Positions 52,237 through 60,100 of a stretch of 64,000 nt of DNA are shown here, in pieces. Numbering within the stretch: the first letter of the stretch is position 1; each line of letters opens with the position of its first letter. The stretch covers positions 62,001 to 126,000 of the forward strand of contig CAVRCH010000003.1 of the NCBI GenBank assembly GCA_963719535.1, read 5' to 3'. The DNA is from Marivirga sp963719535. Its GTDB lineage: Bacteria; Bacteroidota; Bacteroidia; Cytophagales; Cyclobacteriaceae. Below the pieces are notes generated by a model. The model worked only from the letters and a program-made list of their open reading frames with translations. It ran no database searches and was not told where the DNA came from. The translations under genes were made by a program, and so were the position numbers.

Positions 52237-53298
52237 TTAATTCCCTCTACCTGAACCTCTACCATTGCTGCTGCTAGTTCTGCTAGTGGTAGTAGCTGAT
52301 CTGCTACTGCTACTTCTGGAGTTATTACTCACAGCAGGCGAGCTGGCTCTTGAACTAGAATTTGATCTAGTACTTGTGCTACGTTGAGCGGTACCTGAAC
52401 TTCTATTGCTACTTGCTGCTCGGCTGTTTACAGACCTTTCATTATTATTACTTGAACTGCTGCTTCTGGCAATTTCTGTGCTTCTGGCATTGCTTGCTGC
52501 ACCTCTATTGATTGTATTTGGAGATGAAGCTTTTCTTGTTGTATTAGTAGCAGTCCTCGTTACTGTTCTTTCTCGAGCTACAGGTTCGCTACGGTTAACG
52601 GTACTGCCTTGGTTTCTATTAACAGTACTCGAATTCCGTACATTGCTATTGTAATTTCTGCTGCTGCTATTTGATCGAACAGTTCGATCATTGTTATAAG
52701 TATTACTTCTATTACTGCTAACACTTCTCGCAGCAGTAGGCCTACTTTCTCTTGCATTGCTAATAATTCTGCTATTATCAGCTACAGCTCTGCCAGAGTT
52801 GTGACGGTAATTTTTCTCAGCATATCTTACGCTGTAGGGTCTTACAGGCTGTCTCAAATAGTGAGGTTGGGCTCTGTATACGAAATGGTTATGGCCACCA
52901 TAATAGTAATGATTATTTACCACTCTGTGGCTATTAAAGTATGCATTATGATATCCACAATGAGCAGAGCAATAATGATTATACAATGGGTAATCAATGA
53001 AATGCTGCACTCTTAAAATTCTTGCGAATCCACCAAATTGTAATTCAGTGAAGAAACCATCTTGCTCTAAAAGAATATTGTAAAATACTCTTCTTCCACG
53101 AACCACTCTATTTACGTGCACCCAATTATGATACGGGTAATAGTCGTATATTTCATATTCGATGGCTGCAGGAACATTCCATGCATGAGTGGTTCCAAAA
53201 GAAGCCACGATGTGAAAACCCTGAGCTGTAGCTTTTGGCTTATTGAATAAGACCATGAGTAACAATCCACTTAGCGAAAATAAGATGAGCTTCTTCAT
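52237..53298 (-). CDS. Secreted Ser/Arg/Asn-rich low-complexity protein
   Basis: A 353-residue protein with signal peptide (about 1-26). Residues 27-165 are folded-looking and rich in His, Tyr and Asn (NHYYYGGHNHF), whereas residues 166-353 consist almost only of Ser, Arg, Asn, Thr and Ala in irregular runs (RSNSSSRNYNSN and the like), strongly basic. It may be a surface or matrix protein. Function unknown. Confidence 0.7.
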   Translation of the reverse strand: MKKLILFSLSGLLLMVLFNKPKATAQGFHIVASFGTTHAWNVPAAIEYEIYDYYPYHNWVHVNRVVRGRRVFYNILLEQDGFFTELQFGGFARILRVQHFIDYPLYNHYCSAHCGYHNAYFNSHRVVNNHYYYGGHNHFVYRAQPHYLRQPVRPYSVRYAEKNYRHNSGRAVADNSRIISNARESRPTAARSVSSNRSNTYNNDRTVRSNSSSRNYNSNVRNSSTVNRNQGSTVNRSEPVARERTVTRTATNTTRKASSPNTINRGAASNARSTEIARSSSSSNNNERSVNSRAASSNRSSGTAQRSTSTRSNSSSRASSPAVSNNSRSSSSRSATTTSRTSSSNGRGSGRGN

Positions 53299-53871
53299 AA
53301 CTTTTATTTTTTGATGTTATAAGCAGTAATCCAATTAGCGTGCCAGTTTTTGTTTTAGCTTACTAAATTGTTATTTGTGATAGTATCAAAAATACATGTA
53401 AGTAATTGAATATGAACAAGTTAATGTTTTTCTTTTCTAGAAAATAATTAGATAAAGGTTTCTTTTTATTTTGTAAAACAATAGATTTTTAGGATGGCGA
53501 GATCTGTTGTATAGAGGGTAAATGCAATGGACATAAACAAAATCAACACTTAAATCAGACAGAAAAAATCTTCGTCATTCCGGAAATTGATGAACTGTGA
53601 CGTAGGAACAGAGCATTAATTATCCGGAACCCCCATGCCTACGCAAAAGCTTTGCTAGTAGCATAAATAAAGGTGTTGATGAAGAAAAATAAATGATCTA
53701 TGAGGGCCAATAAGCTCCTAACTAACAATGGTGCTAAACATCTGGCGATCTTATCAATTATTCGATGCAGGTAATAAATTTTTACGATACACTTCAAAAT
53801 TTTTTAGGTTGACGAGCTCTGTTGCAGAGAAAAGGGTAAAGGAAATAGTTAAATTTAGTATCAGGTCTAAT
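53299..53871. other. Long non-coding gap with a degenerate direct repeat
   Basis: About 570 bp without a gene. TTTTAGGATGGCGAGATCTG (about 53489-53531) and TTTTAGGTTGACGAGCTCTG (about 53805-53850) begin two related stretches of about 45 bp. Confidence 0.45.
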
Positions 53872-54489
53872 CTAATCCTCAATTTCATAAATAGTACGTG
53901 AAATGATACTTCTACCTAAGGTGATTTCATCGGCATATTCCAACTCACCACCAATAGGAATGCCACGAGCTATGGTGCTGGTTTTAATACCTAAAGGCTT
54001 CACTTTTTTAGTAATATAAAAAGCAGTGGTGTCTCCTTCCATGGTGGGGGATAGTCCTAAAATGATTTCTTTTACTTCTGAATTGGGTTGCGAAATTCTT
54101 TCCAGCAAATCCTGAATGGTTAAATCATCGGGGCCAATACCCTCGATTGGGGAAATAATTCCTCCTAAAACATGATATAGTCCATTATATTGAGAGGTGT
54201 TTTCAATGGCTAGTACATCGCGCGTGTCTTCTACTAAGCAAATAATGGATTGGTCTCTTACTTGGTTATTACAAATATTACAAACATCATCATCGGAAAT
54301 ATTGTGGCAAATTTTACAATATTTTATATTCATGCGCATGTCGATCAGCGCTTTGGCTAGCTCTTGTGTTAAATCTTTTTCTTGCTTGAGCAAATGTAGT
54401 ACTAATCGTAAAGCAGTTTTTTTACCTATTCCTGGTAATTTTGAGAAGTTGTCAACTGCAGACTCAATGAGTTTCGAGGAAAATTCCAT
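53872..54489 (-). CDS. recR: Recombination protein RecR
   Basis: A 205-residue protein: helix-hairpin-helix KLPGIGKKTALRLVLHLL, C4 zinc finger CKICHNISDDDVCNIC, Toprim core CLVEDTRDVLAIENT and GGIISPIEGIGPDDL. With RecO and RecF it loads RecA at gaps. ATG 54489 gives MEFSSKLIESAVDNF, the usual start; a longer frame to 54519 overlaps clpS. The start is separated from the clpS stop by one base (TAATATG), so translation is probably coupled. Confidence 0.95.
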   Translation of the reverse strand: MEFSSKLIESAVDNFSKLPGIGKKTALRLVLHLLKQEKDLTQELAKALIDMRMNIKYCKICHNISDDDVCNICNNQVRDQSIICLVEDTRDVLAIENTSQYNGLYHVLGGIISPIEGIGPDDLTIQDLLERISQPNSEVKEIILGLSPTMEGDTTAFYITKKVKPLGIKTSTIARGIPIGGELEYADEITLGRSIISRTIYEIED

Positions 54490-54490
54490 A

Positions 54491-54775
54491 TTATTCAATC
54501 TCGGCACTAATGCCGGCATCTACCATCCCTTGTCGGAAAGGTATTAATTCTAAATAGGAACCTTTTTTAACAGCACACTTTCCTTTATAATGAACTAATA
54601 AAGTGCATTGTTCAGCCTGTTCAGCAGTATGCTTGCATACTCTCACAAGCGTATTAATTACATGCTCAAAGGTATTTACATCGTCATTGTAAATAATCAA
54701 ATCATTAATTTCTTCACCCTCAAGGGTTTCTACTATTTTCTCCTGTACTTCTTCTTGAAATTGATGTTGAGACAT
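54491..54775 (-). CDS. clpS: ATP-dependent Clp protease adaptor ClpS
   Basis: A 94-residue N-end rule adaptor: IYNDDVNTFEHVINTLVRVCKHTAEQAEQ includes the N-degron pocket residues (NDD and the following helix), then LLVHYKGKCAVKKG. It delivers substrates with destabilising N-terminal residues to ClpC (20.4 kb) or ClpA. ATG 54775 (MSQHQFQ) fits better than TTG 54784. Cotranscribed with recR. Confidence 0.93.
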   Translation of the reverse strand: MSQHQFQEEVQEKIVETLEGEEINDLIIYNDDVNTFEHVINTLVRVCKHTAEQAEQCTLLVHYKGKCAVKKGSYLELIPFRQGMVDAGISAEIE

Positions 54776-54901
54776 AATAAACAATTTAAAATCAGTGTAT
54801 TAACCTAATTATAAAGGCTTTGTTATAACAATTGTTTTATAAGTAACACAAAAATACAAAAAAAATTAACCAACTTCGAATTTTGAAATTAGAGAATCAT
54901 T

Positions 54902-56359
54902 ATGAATCCAATATTGGTTATTACGGTAATTGCCTCCTACTTTATATTGTTGATGGTAATTTCTTACTTTACCGCAAAAGGCTCAGACAACCTAACGTTT
55001 TTTACTGCCAACCGCCAATCGCCCTGGTATTTAGTAGCTTTTGGTATGGTAGGAGCCTCTCTTTCAGGCGTTACTTTTATAAGTGTACCTGGTGAGGTGG
55101 GTAATACAGCTTTTGCTTATTTCCAGGTAGTTCTAGGCTATTTAGTGGGTTATTTCGTGATAGCCACCGTGCTATTACCGCTATACTACCGTTTAAATTT
55201 AATCAGTATTTACACCTATCTTCAGCAACGTTTTGGTAACAGCTCTTACAAAACAGGTGCTTTTTTCTTTCTTTTGTCACGCATAGTGGGTTCTGCATTT
55301 CGCTTATTTTTGGTAGCAACTGTACTGCAACTAGCTATATTTGATGCTTACGAGTGGCCGTTTTCTGTAACTGTGGCTGTAACTATTGCACTTATTTGGC
55401 TTTATACCTTTCGCGGAGGTATTAAAACCATTGTCTGGACGGATACACTTCAAACCTTGTTCATGATAGCGGCAGTGATCATAAGTATCTATTTGATGAA
55501 AGATAGTCTGGATTTAACATGGACTTCCATGACTGAAAAAGTCTCTGCTTCCGGCTATTCAGAAATATTTGTTTGGGATTGGCAAAGTGGCAACAATTTC
55601 TTCAAGCAGTTTATCAGTGGAGCTTTCATTGCAATCGTCATGACCGGGCTCGACCAGGATATGATGCAAAAGAACCTTACATGCCGGACCTTAAAAGATG
55701 CGCAGAAAAACATGTTTTGGTTTTGCATTGTATTGGTGATCGTTAATCTTCTGTTTTTAAGCATGGGTGCCCTGCTTTATATTTATGCCGAACAAATGCA
55801 GATAGCGATACCCCAAAGAACTGATGAATTATATCCCTTATTAGCTTTGAATCATTTTCCTCCCATCGCGGGAGTAGTTTTTCTACTAGGTATTGTGGCT
55901 GCAGCTTATTCCAGTGCAGATTCGGCACTTACTGCTCTTACCACCTCTTTCTGTGTTGATTTTCTAGGTCTGGGTCAGGATGATAAACCTATTTCTAAAA
56001 AGGTGAGAATAAAAGTACATATTGGTTTCTCCTTCATACTTTTTTTAGTGATTCTATTATTTAAAGCCATTAACGATGACAGCGTGATTACTGCAGTATT
56101 TAAGGCCGCAGGTTATACTTACGGACCTATTTTAGGTTTATTTGCTTTCGGATTAATTACAAAGTACTCTCTTAAAGATAAATGGGTTCCATTGATCTGT
56201 ATTTTATCTCCTGTGCTTTCCTACATCATAAATATCAATTCGGAAGCTTGGTTTAATGGTTATAAATTTGGCTTTGAAATACTGGTAGTGAATGGTCTAC
56301 TTACATTTATTGGTTTGTTCTTATTGAAAGTAAAAAATGAAAATTACAAGGCATTGTAA
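54902..56359 (+). CDS. Sodium:solute symporter (SSS family)
   Basis: A 485-residue membrane protein with about 13 helices. SSS features: MVGASLSGVTFISVPGEVG near residue 52, IVWTDTLQTLFMIAAVIIS near 180, and AAYSSADSALTALTTSFCVDFL near 345, which includes the Na+-binding Ser and Thr. It imports a sugar, amino acid or vitamin together with sodium; the substrate is not assignable. It is divergent from clpS-recR. Confidence 0.9.
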   Translation: MNPILVITVIASYFILLMVISYFTAKGSDNLTFFTANRQSPWYLVAFGMVGASLSGVTFISVPGEVGNTAFAYFQVVLGYLVGYFVIATVLLPLYYRLNLISIYTYLQQRFGNSSYKTGAFFFLLSRIVGSAFRLFLVATVLQLAIFDAYEWPFSVTVAVTIALIWLYTFRGGIKTIVWTDTLQTLFMIAAVIISIYLMKDSLDLTWTSMTEKVSASGYSEIFVWDWQSGNNFFKQFISGAFIAIVMTGLDQDMMQKNLTCRTLKDAQKNMFWFCIVLVIVNLLFLSMGALLYIYAEQMQIAIPQRTDELYPLLALNHFPPIAGVVFLLGIVAAAYSSADSALTALTTSFCVDFLGLGQDDKPISKKVRIKVHIGFSFILFLVILLFKAINDDSVITAVFKAAGYTYGPILGLFAFGLITKYSLKDKWVPLICILSPVLSYIININSEAWFNGYKFGFEILVVNGLLTFIGLFLLKVKNENYKAL

Positions 56360-56393
56360 ATTTCTAGATGTGAGAACTTTTTTATCAAAAAAA

Positions 56394-56414
56394 TTGTATT
56401 ACATTTGTATTACA
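56394..56414 (+). promoter_or_regulatory. Direct repeats and -7 element before the vapBC-like pair
   Basis: TTGTATTACA occurs at 56394-56403 and 56405-56414, a period of 11 bp or one helical turn. TACATTTG (56400-56407) within them fits the -7 consensus. Such spacing suits a ribbon-helix-helix repressor that shuts its own promoter. Confidence 0.55.
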
Positions 56415-56432
56415 ATTTAAATAATTAATAAA

Positions 56433-56681
56433 ATGCTAACCGTAAGATTAACATCATCCGAAGAGCAAGAGCTCACTCAATACTGCCTCAAAGAGGGTTT
56501 GCCTAAATCCCAGGTGGTTAAAGAGGCACTGGCATTGTATTTAAAGAAAAATCAAAATGAAATTTCGCCTTACCAGTCTGGAGAAGATCTTTTTGGTACA
56601 GAAGCGAGTGGTATTACTGATAAATCAACAACCTTCAAGAAGCGAATCAAACAAAAACTGAATGAGAAGCACGCTCATTGA
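56433..56681 (+). CDS. Ribbon-helix-helix antitoxin (VapB-like)
   Basis: An 82-residue protein: the N-terminal strand MLTVRLTSSEEQELTQYCLK, then GLPKSQVVKEALALYLKK, is a CopG/Arc-type ribbon-helix-helix. The flexible C-terminus (QSGEDLFGTEASGITDK) would neutralise the PIN toxin encoded next, whose ATG overlaps this gene by 20 bp. Expected to repress the promoter at 56394. Confidence 0.8.
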   Translation: MLTVRLTSSEEQELTQYCLKEGLPKSQVVKEALALYLKKNQNEISPYQSGEDLFGTEASGITDKSTTFKKRIKQKLNEKHAH

Positions 56682-57084
56682 TGCCGGTCCGCTGATCGCG
56701 CTATTTGATAAAAGTGATCAGTACCATAAAAATGCATTAGCCTTTATTAAGAGTATCAATACTCCTTTAATTACCACCTGGCCTGTGGTTACAGAAGTTT
56801 CACACATGCTGGATTTTAGCACCAAAGCGCAAATTAATTTTCTTACATGGATCAGCAGGGGAGGATTGCAGGTAATGGAAATAGAGAGCAGCAATATTTT
56901 CCGACTGATTGATTTGTGTGCTAAATATGATGATGTGCCTATGGATTTAGCAGATGCAACCTTGATTTTAGTCTCTGAAATTACCGGAATAAAAGAAATA
57001 GCCAGTTTTGATTCTGATTTTTATATTTATGGAAATGTACGAAATCAATATTTGACGAATGTGTTTCCTTTGGGTAATTCATAA
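56662..57084 (+). CDS. PIN-domain toxin (VapC-like)
   Basis: A 140-residue PIN ribonuclease: LIDAGPLIALFD (Asp 7), TEVSHML (Glu about 45), MDLADATLILVSE (Asp about 97) and ASFDSDFYIYG (Asp about 115) provide the four acidic metal ligands. The target is likely tRNA or rRNA as in other VapC toxins. All catalytic residues are present, so the pair looks functional, unlike AbiE in the island. Confidence 0.85.
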   Translation: MRSTLIDAGPLIALFDKSDQYHKNALAFIKSINTPLITTWPVVTEVSHMLDFSTKAQINFLTWISRGGLQVMEIESSNIFRLIDLCAKYDDVPMDLADATLILVSEITGIKEIASFDSDFYIYGNVRNQYLTNVFPLGNS

Positions 57085-57274
57085 AAATGAATTCTTCAAG
57101 TGAAGTTTGATTAGTAAATAGCAAAGTGGATAAATGGATTAAAGCTAGACTATAGATATCAAACTTTTCCAAAGTTGGTTAATTTAATTGCGAAGATAAA
57201 TTAAAAACTGTTGCTGATTGAGCCAACATCAACTTTGGAAAAGATTATCTAGATTTTAAGCTCAAGTTCAGTTG

Positions 57275-57610
57275 TTACAAGTCCAATTCAATTTTAGGAT
57301 CCCAAAAAACTTCATCAAAATCCTGAATTTGATCTTTCACCACCTTTATTCCTTCTGCCTCTAATCTTTCTTGCATAGTATCTGGGGTTTCAAAATGCAT
57401 TTTACCCGTGAGTAATCCGTTTCTGTTTACTACTCTATGGGCGGGTACATCTGTTAAGGTGTGCGCACTATTCATGGCATATCCAACAATTCTTGAACTT
57501 CTCCCTGCGCCTAAATATTTGGCAATGGAACCATATGAAGTAACTCTTCCTTTAGGAATTAATCTGACTACCTGATATACTTGGTCGAAAAAATCATTGT
57601 TTTTGCTCAT
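57275..57610 (-). CDS. Alkyltransferase-like (ATL) DNA-binding protein
   Basis: A 111-residue protein of the MGMT (O6-alkylguanine-DNA alkyltransferase) fold. The active-site motif is PAHRVVN where the real enzyme has PCHRV, so Cys is replaced by Ala, as in ATL proteins. VRLIPKGRVTSYGSIAKYLGAG and GYAMNSA are typical helix-turn-helix parts. ATLs bind alkylated guanines and hand them to excision repair (UvrABC; uvrA at 14.5 kb). Confidence 0.92.
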   Translation of the reverse strand: MSKNNDFFDQVYQVVRLIPKGRVTSYGSIAKYLGAGRSSRIVGYAMNSAHTLTDVPAHRVVNRNGLLTGKMHFETPDTMQERLEAEGIKVVKDQIQDFDEVFWDPKIELDL

Positions 57611-57679
57611 TACTTGTGTAGGTACGTTTTCATTTACTATTTTTGATCCAATGTCGTTTAGTTAAGCATTTATTTTAAA

Positions 57680-57781
57680 CCCTGCCTGCAGCAGGCAGGC
57701 TCAACCTTTCATCCTTTCTTCCCGATAAGTCGGGACAAGCCGGTGAAAGAAGCCAGCCAGAGGCTGGTCAGCCTTTGGCTG
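57680..57781. repeat. Cluster of triloop hairpins before the WG-repeat gene
   Basis: CCTGCCTG-CAG-CAGGCAGG (57681-57699), CCAGCC-AGA-GGCTGG (57753-57767) and CAGCC-TTT-GGCTG (57769-57781) are inverted repeats with 3-nt loops; CCCGA-TAAG-TCGGG lies between them. Related to repeats at 14356, 19413, 19647 and 47187. Confidence 0.65.
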
Positions 57782-57825
57782 AGAAAATTGTCTTAACTAA
57801 AAGACATGGATTTTTGATTTTTTAT

Positions 57826-60078
57826 ATGACGAAATTACTCATTATTTTATTCTTTGGTTTGCTATCTCTGTCAAACCACTCTTTTTGTCAGGCAGCTGCT
57901 TTCGTGTCATCTGACTCCACTTTTAAAATATTCTCAGAAAATAATAAAAAAGGCATAAAAAATACTTCAGGAGAGGTGGTTTTATCGCCAATCTACGATC
58001 AATTAGGTTGGTCAGATCAGGTAAAGCGACCTAATATCAACTTTTTAGGATATCAAAAAGATAAATTATGGGGACTTTTAAATCCGGGCTTAGAAACTGT
58101 GATTGCACCTAAATTTTCTTCGCTTTACCCTCTGAATAATGAAATGTTCATTGCCAGTATGATGGGTAAATACTCAAGAACTGATTTTTATGGCCTCATT
58201 AATGAAGAGGGGAAAACTCAAATTGCATTTAATTACCGTAATTTACTTCCGGCGGGTGAGTACTTAATAGCTGCATCTAAGCAAAAAGATAAAATCCAGT
58301 TTGGGCTAATTGATAATGATGGCAAAGAAATTTTACCTTTTGAGTATTTTCAGATCAGATTTTTAGGAACTAATAAATTCGAGATTACTCAAAACAATCA
58401 AATGAAATCTTTGATTTTTCTACAAAGAAAACCTACAACTATCCTTCAAGGTTTTGATAGTATTTCTGATTATAAAAATGGAGTGGCCATTATTTATAAA
58501 AACGGAAAACAGGGCTTAATATCAGAGCAAGGAAAAATATTATTATCTATAAAATACAAGAACATAGAGTGGAATAATGGGCAAAGAATTTACGTAACTC
58601 CAGTAAATCTATGGCAGATATTTAACAAAGAAGCCCAGCTTGTTTTATCGGCCGATGCAGATACCAGTTTCTTTTTGAATGATTCCCTATTAGTAAAAAA
58701 CACAGGTGATTTCTCAGAACTCTATCATAAAGAAAAAAAAGAGTCACTTTCTTTATTGAAAGGAAGGTTTTTAGGTGTTTTTGCAGGGCAGTTTATTCTA
58801 AAGAAAAATAGTAAAGTTTTCATGGTTGATCCCGACTCAGCCATTGTAAACCGAACTTTTGAAGGCGAAATTATTTGGAATAACGATTATTTTATTGTCG
58901 AAAAGCGAAGGTTCAACGGTAAATATTTTACGCTACATAACGTAGGAGGGAAGGAAATTAAAGCGGACACTTTTCAGTTATATGAGAAATCAGTTGCACT
59001 TAAAAACGATGGCTTTTGGGGATTGTATGATGTTGATTTACAAGAGATTATTCCCGCACTTTATGATGAAATAATACCTACTTCCACTGAAGACATTATT
59101 GTAAAGTTTAGAGGAGAATACGGGTTGGTTACCCAAAAGAATGATTGGATTTTTTCTCCAAAATATAGAGAGATCATTGAAATAAGTAGTGGCGTTTACA
59201 AGGGGGTTAATAAGTTTTTACGTGAATATATTATAGCGAATGATTTTCAAACTGAGGCTAAATTATACTACGATGTGTATGATGATTTCATTGTAGAATC
59301 AGATATTGAAAAAAAATCTCGTTTAGTAAATACAAAAGGAGAAGCCATTTCTCCATTTTTTAATGGCAAATATGCAGGCCATAATAATACTGGCATTTTG
59401 TTTAGGGATGGAGATCAACTTAAGTATTATAATACACAGGGTAAAAAAGTATTTCAAATTGAAAAATACGACTCTATTTTTTTATCTGAAGATGAGTTTT
59501 TCCCTGTCATAAAGGACGGTCAACACGGGTTTATTGATCATCAGGGGCTTTTGAGGATAGCAAATAGGTATGATGAGGTAAGAACTTATCAGGACGATAT
59601 GGCGGCTGTTAAAATAAGAGCAAATTGGGGCTTTATTGACAGAAGGGAAGTTTTGCAAATCCAACCTTATTTTAAAGAAGTTTCAGATTTTAAGAATGGA
59701 GTAGCCTTTGTTAATTATAACAACAAGTATGGGCTTATCAATAAAGAGGGTAGATATTTACTGGAAGCCAATTATAATAAAATAGAAAAAGTGGGTGAAT
59801 TCTACCTTCTTATGAAAAACAATAAATGGGGTGCGGCTACCGCAAAAGCCGATATAATTGCTCACCCAAACTATGAGGGAATTGAAGTGATGGGTGATTA
59901 TTTAATGGTGAAGCAATATGATAAATATAGGATATTAGACGCCAAAGGCAAAACAATTCTGAAGGATGACTATGATGAGATAGTGTATGACGCTGAAAGG
60001 TTATTGTTTTTTTGTAAAAAGAAAGCCAAAATTGAACAGGTTTTCCTAACTGATTTATTAAAGGGAGAAGAACCTTAA
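57826..60078 (+). CDS. Secreted WG-repeat protein
   Basis: A 750-residue protein with a signal peptide (MTKLLIILFFGLLSLSNHSFCQ). About twelve WG repeats follow, such as KKGIKNTSGEVVLSPIYDQLGW, FYGLINEEGKTQIAFNYRNL, YGLVTQKNDWIFSPKYREI, HGFIDHQGLLRIANRYDEV and YGLINKEGRYLLEANYNKI; each has the G-L/F-I/V ... D/N-x-x-G core and a Y at the end. The repeats make a beta-propeller-like or solenoid surface used for binding. Ligand unknown. ATG 57826 is preferred to 57775, whose first codons lie in the repeat cluster upstream. Confidence 0.85.
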   Translation: MTKLLIILFFGLLSLSNHSFCQAAAFVSSDSTFKIFSENNKKGIKNTSGEVVLSPIYDQLGWSDQVKRPNINFLGYQKDKLWGLLNPGLETVIAPKFSSLYPLNNEMFIASMMGKYSRTDFYGLINEEGKTQIAFNYRNLLPAGEYLIAASKQKDKIQFGLIDNDGKEILPFEYFQIRFLGTNKFEITQNNQMKSLIFLQRKPTTILQGFDSISDYKNGVAIIYKNGKQGLISEQGKILLSIKYKNIEWNNGQRIYVTPVNLWQIFNKEAQLVLSADADTSFFLNDSLLVKNTGDFSELYHKEKKESLSLLKGRFLGVFAGQFILKKNSKVFMVDPDSAIVNRTFEGEIIWNNDYFIVEKRRFNGKYFTLHNVGGKEIKADTFQLYEKSVALKNDGFWGLYDVDLQEIIPALYDEIIPTSTEDIIVKFRGEYGLVTQKNDWIFSPKYREIIEISSGVYKGVNKFLREYIIANDFQTEAKLYYDVYDDFIVESDIEKKSRLVNTKGEAISPFFNGKYAGHNNTGILFRDGDQLKYYNTQGKKVFQIEKYDSIFLSEDEFFPVIKDGQHGFIDHQGLLRIANRYDEVRTYQDDMAAVKIRANWGFIDRREVLQIQPYFKEVSDFKNGVAFVNYNNKYGLINKEGRYLLEANYNKIEKVGEFYLLMKNNKWGAATAKADIIAHPNYEGIEVMGDYLMVKQYDKYRILDAKGKTILKDDYDEIVYDAERLLFFCKKKAKIEQVFLTDLLKGEEP

Positions 60079-60100
60079 ATGCTTATCGAATAAATACTAC

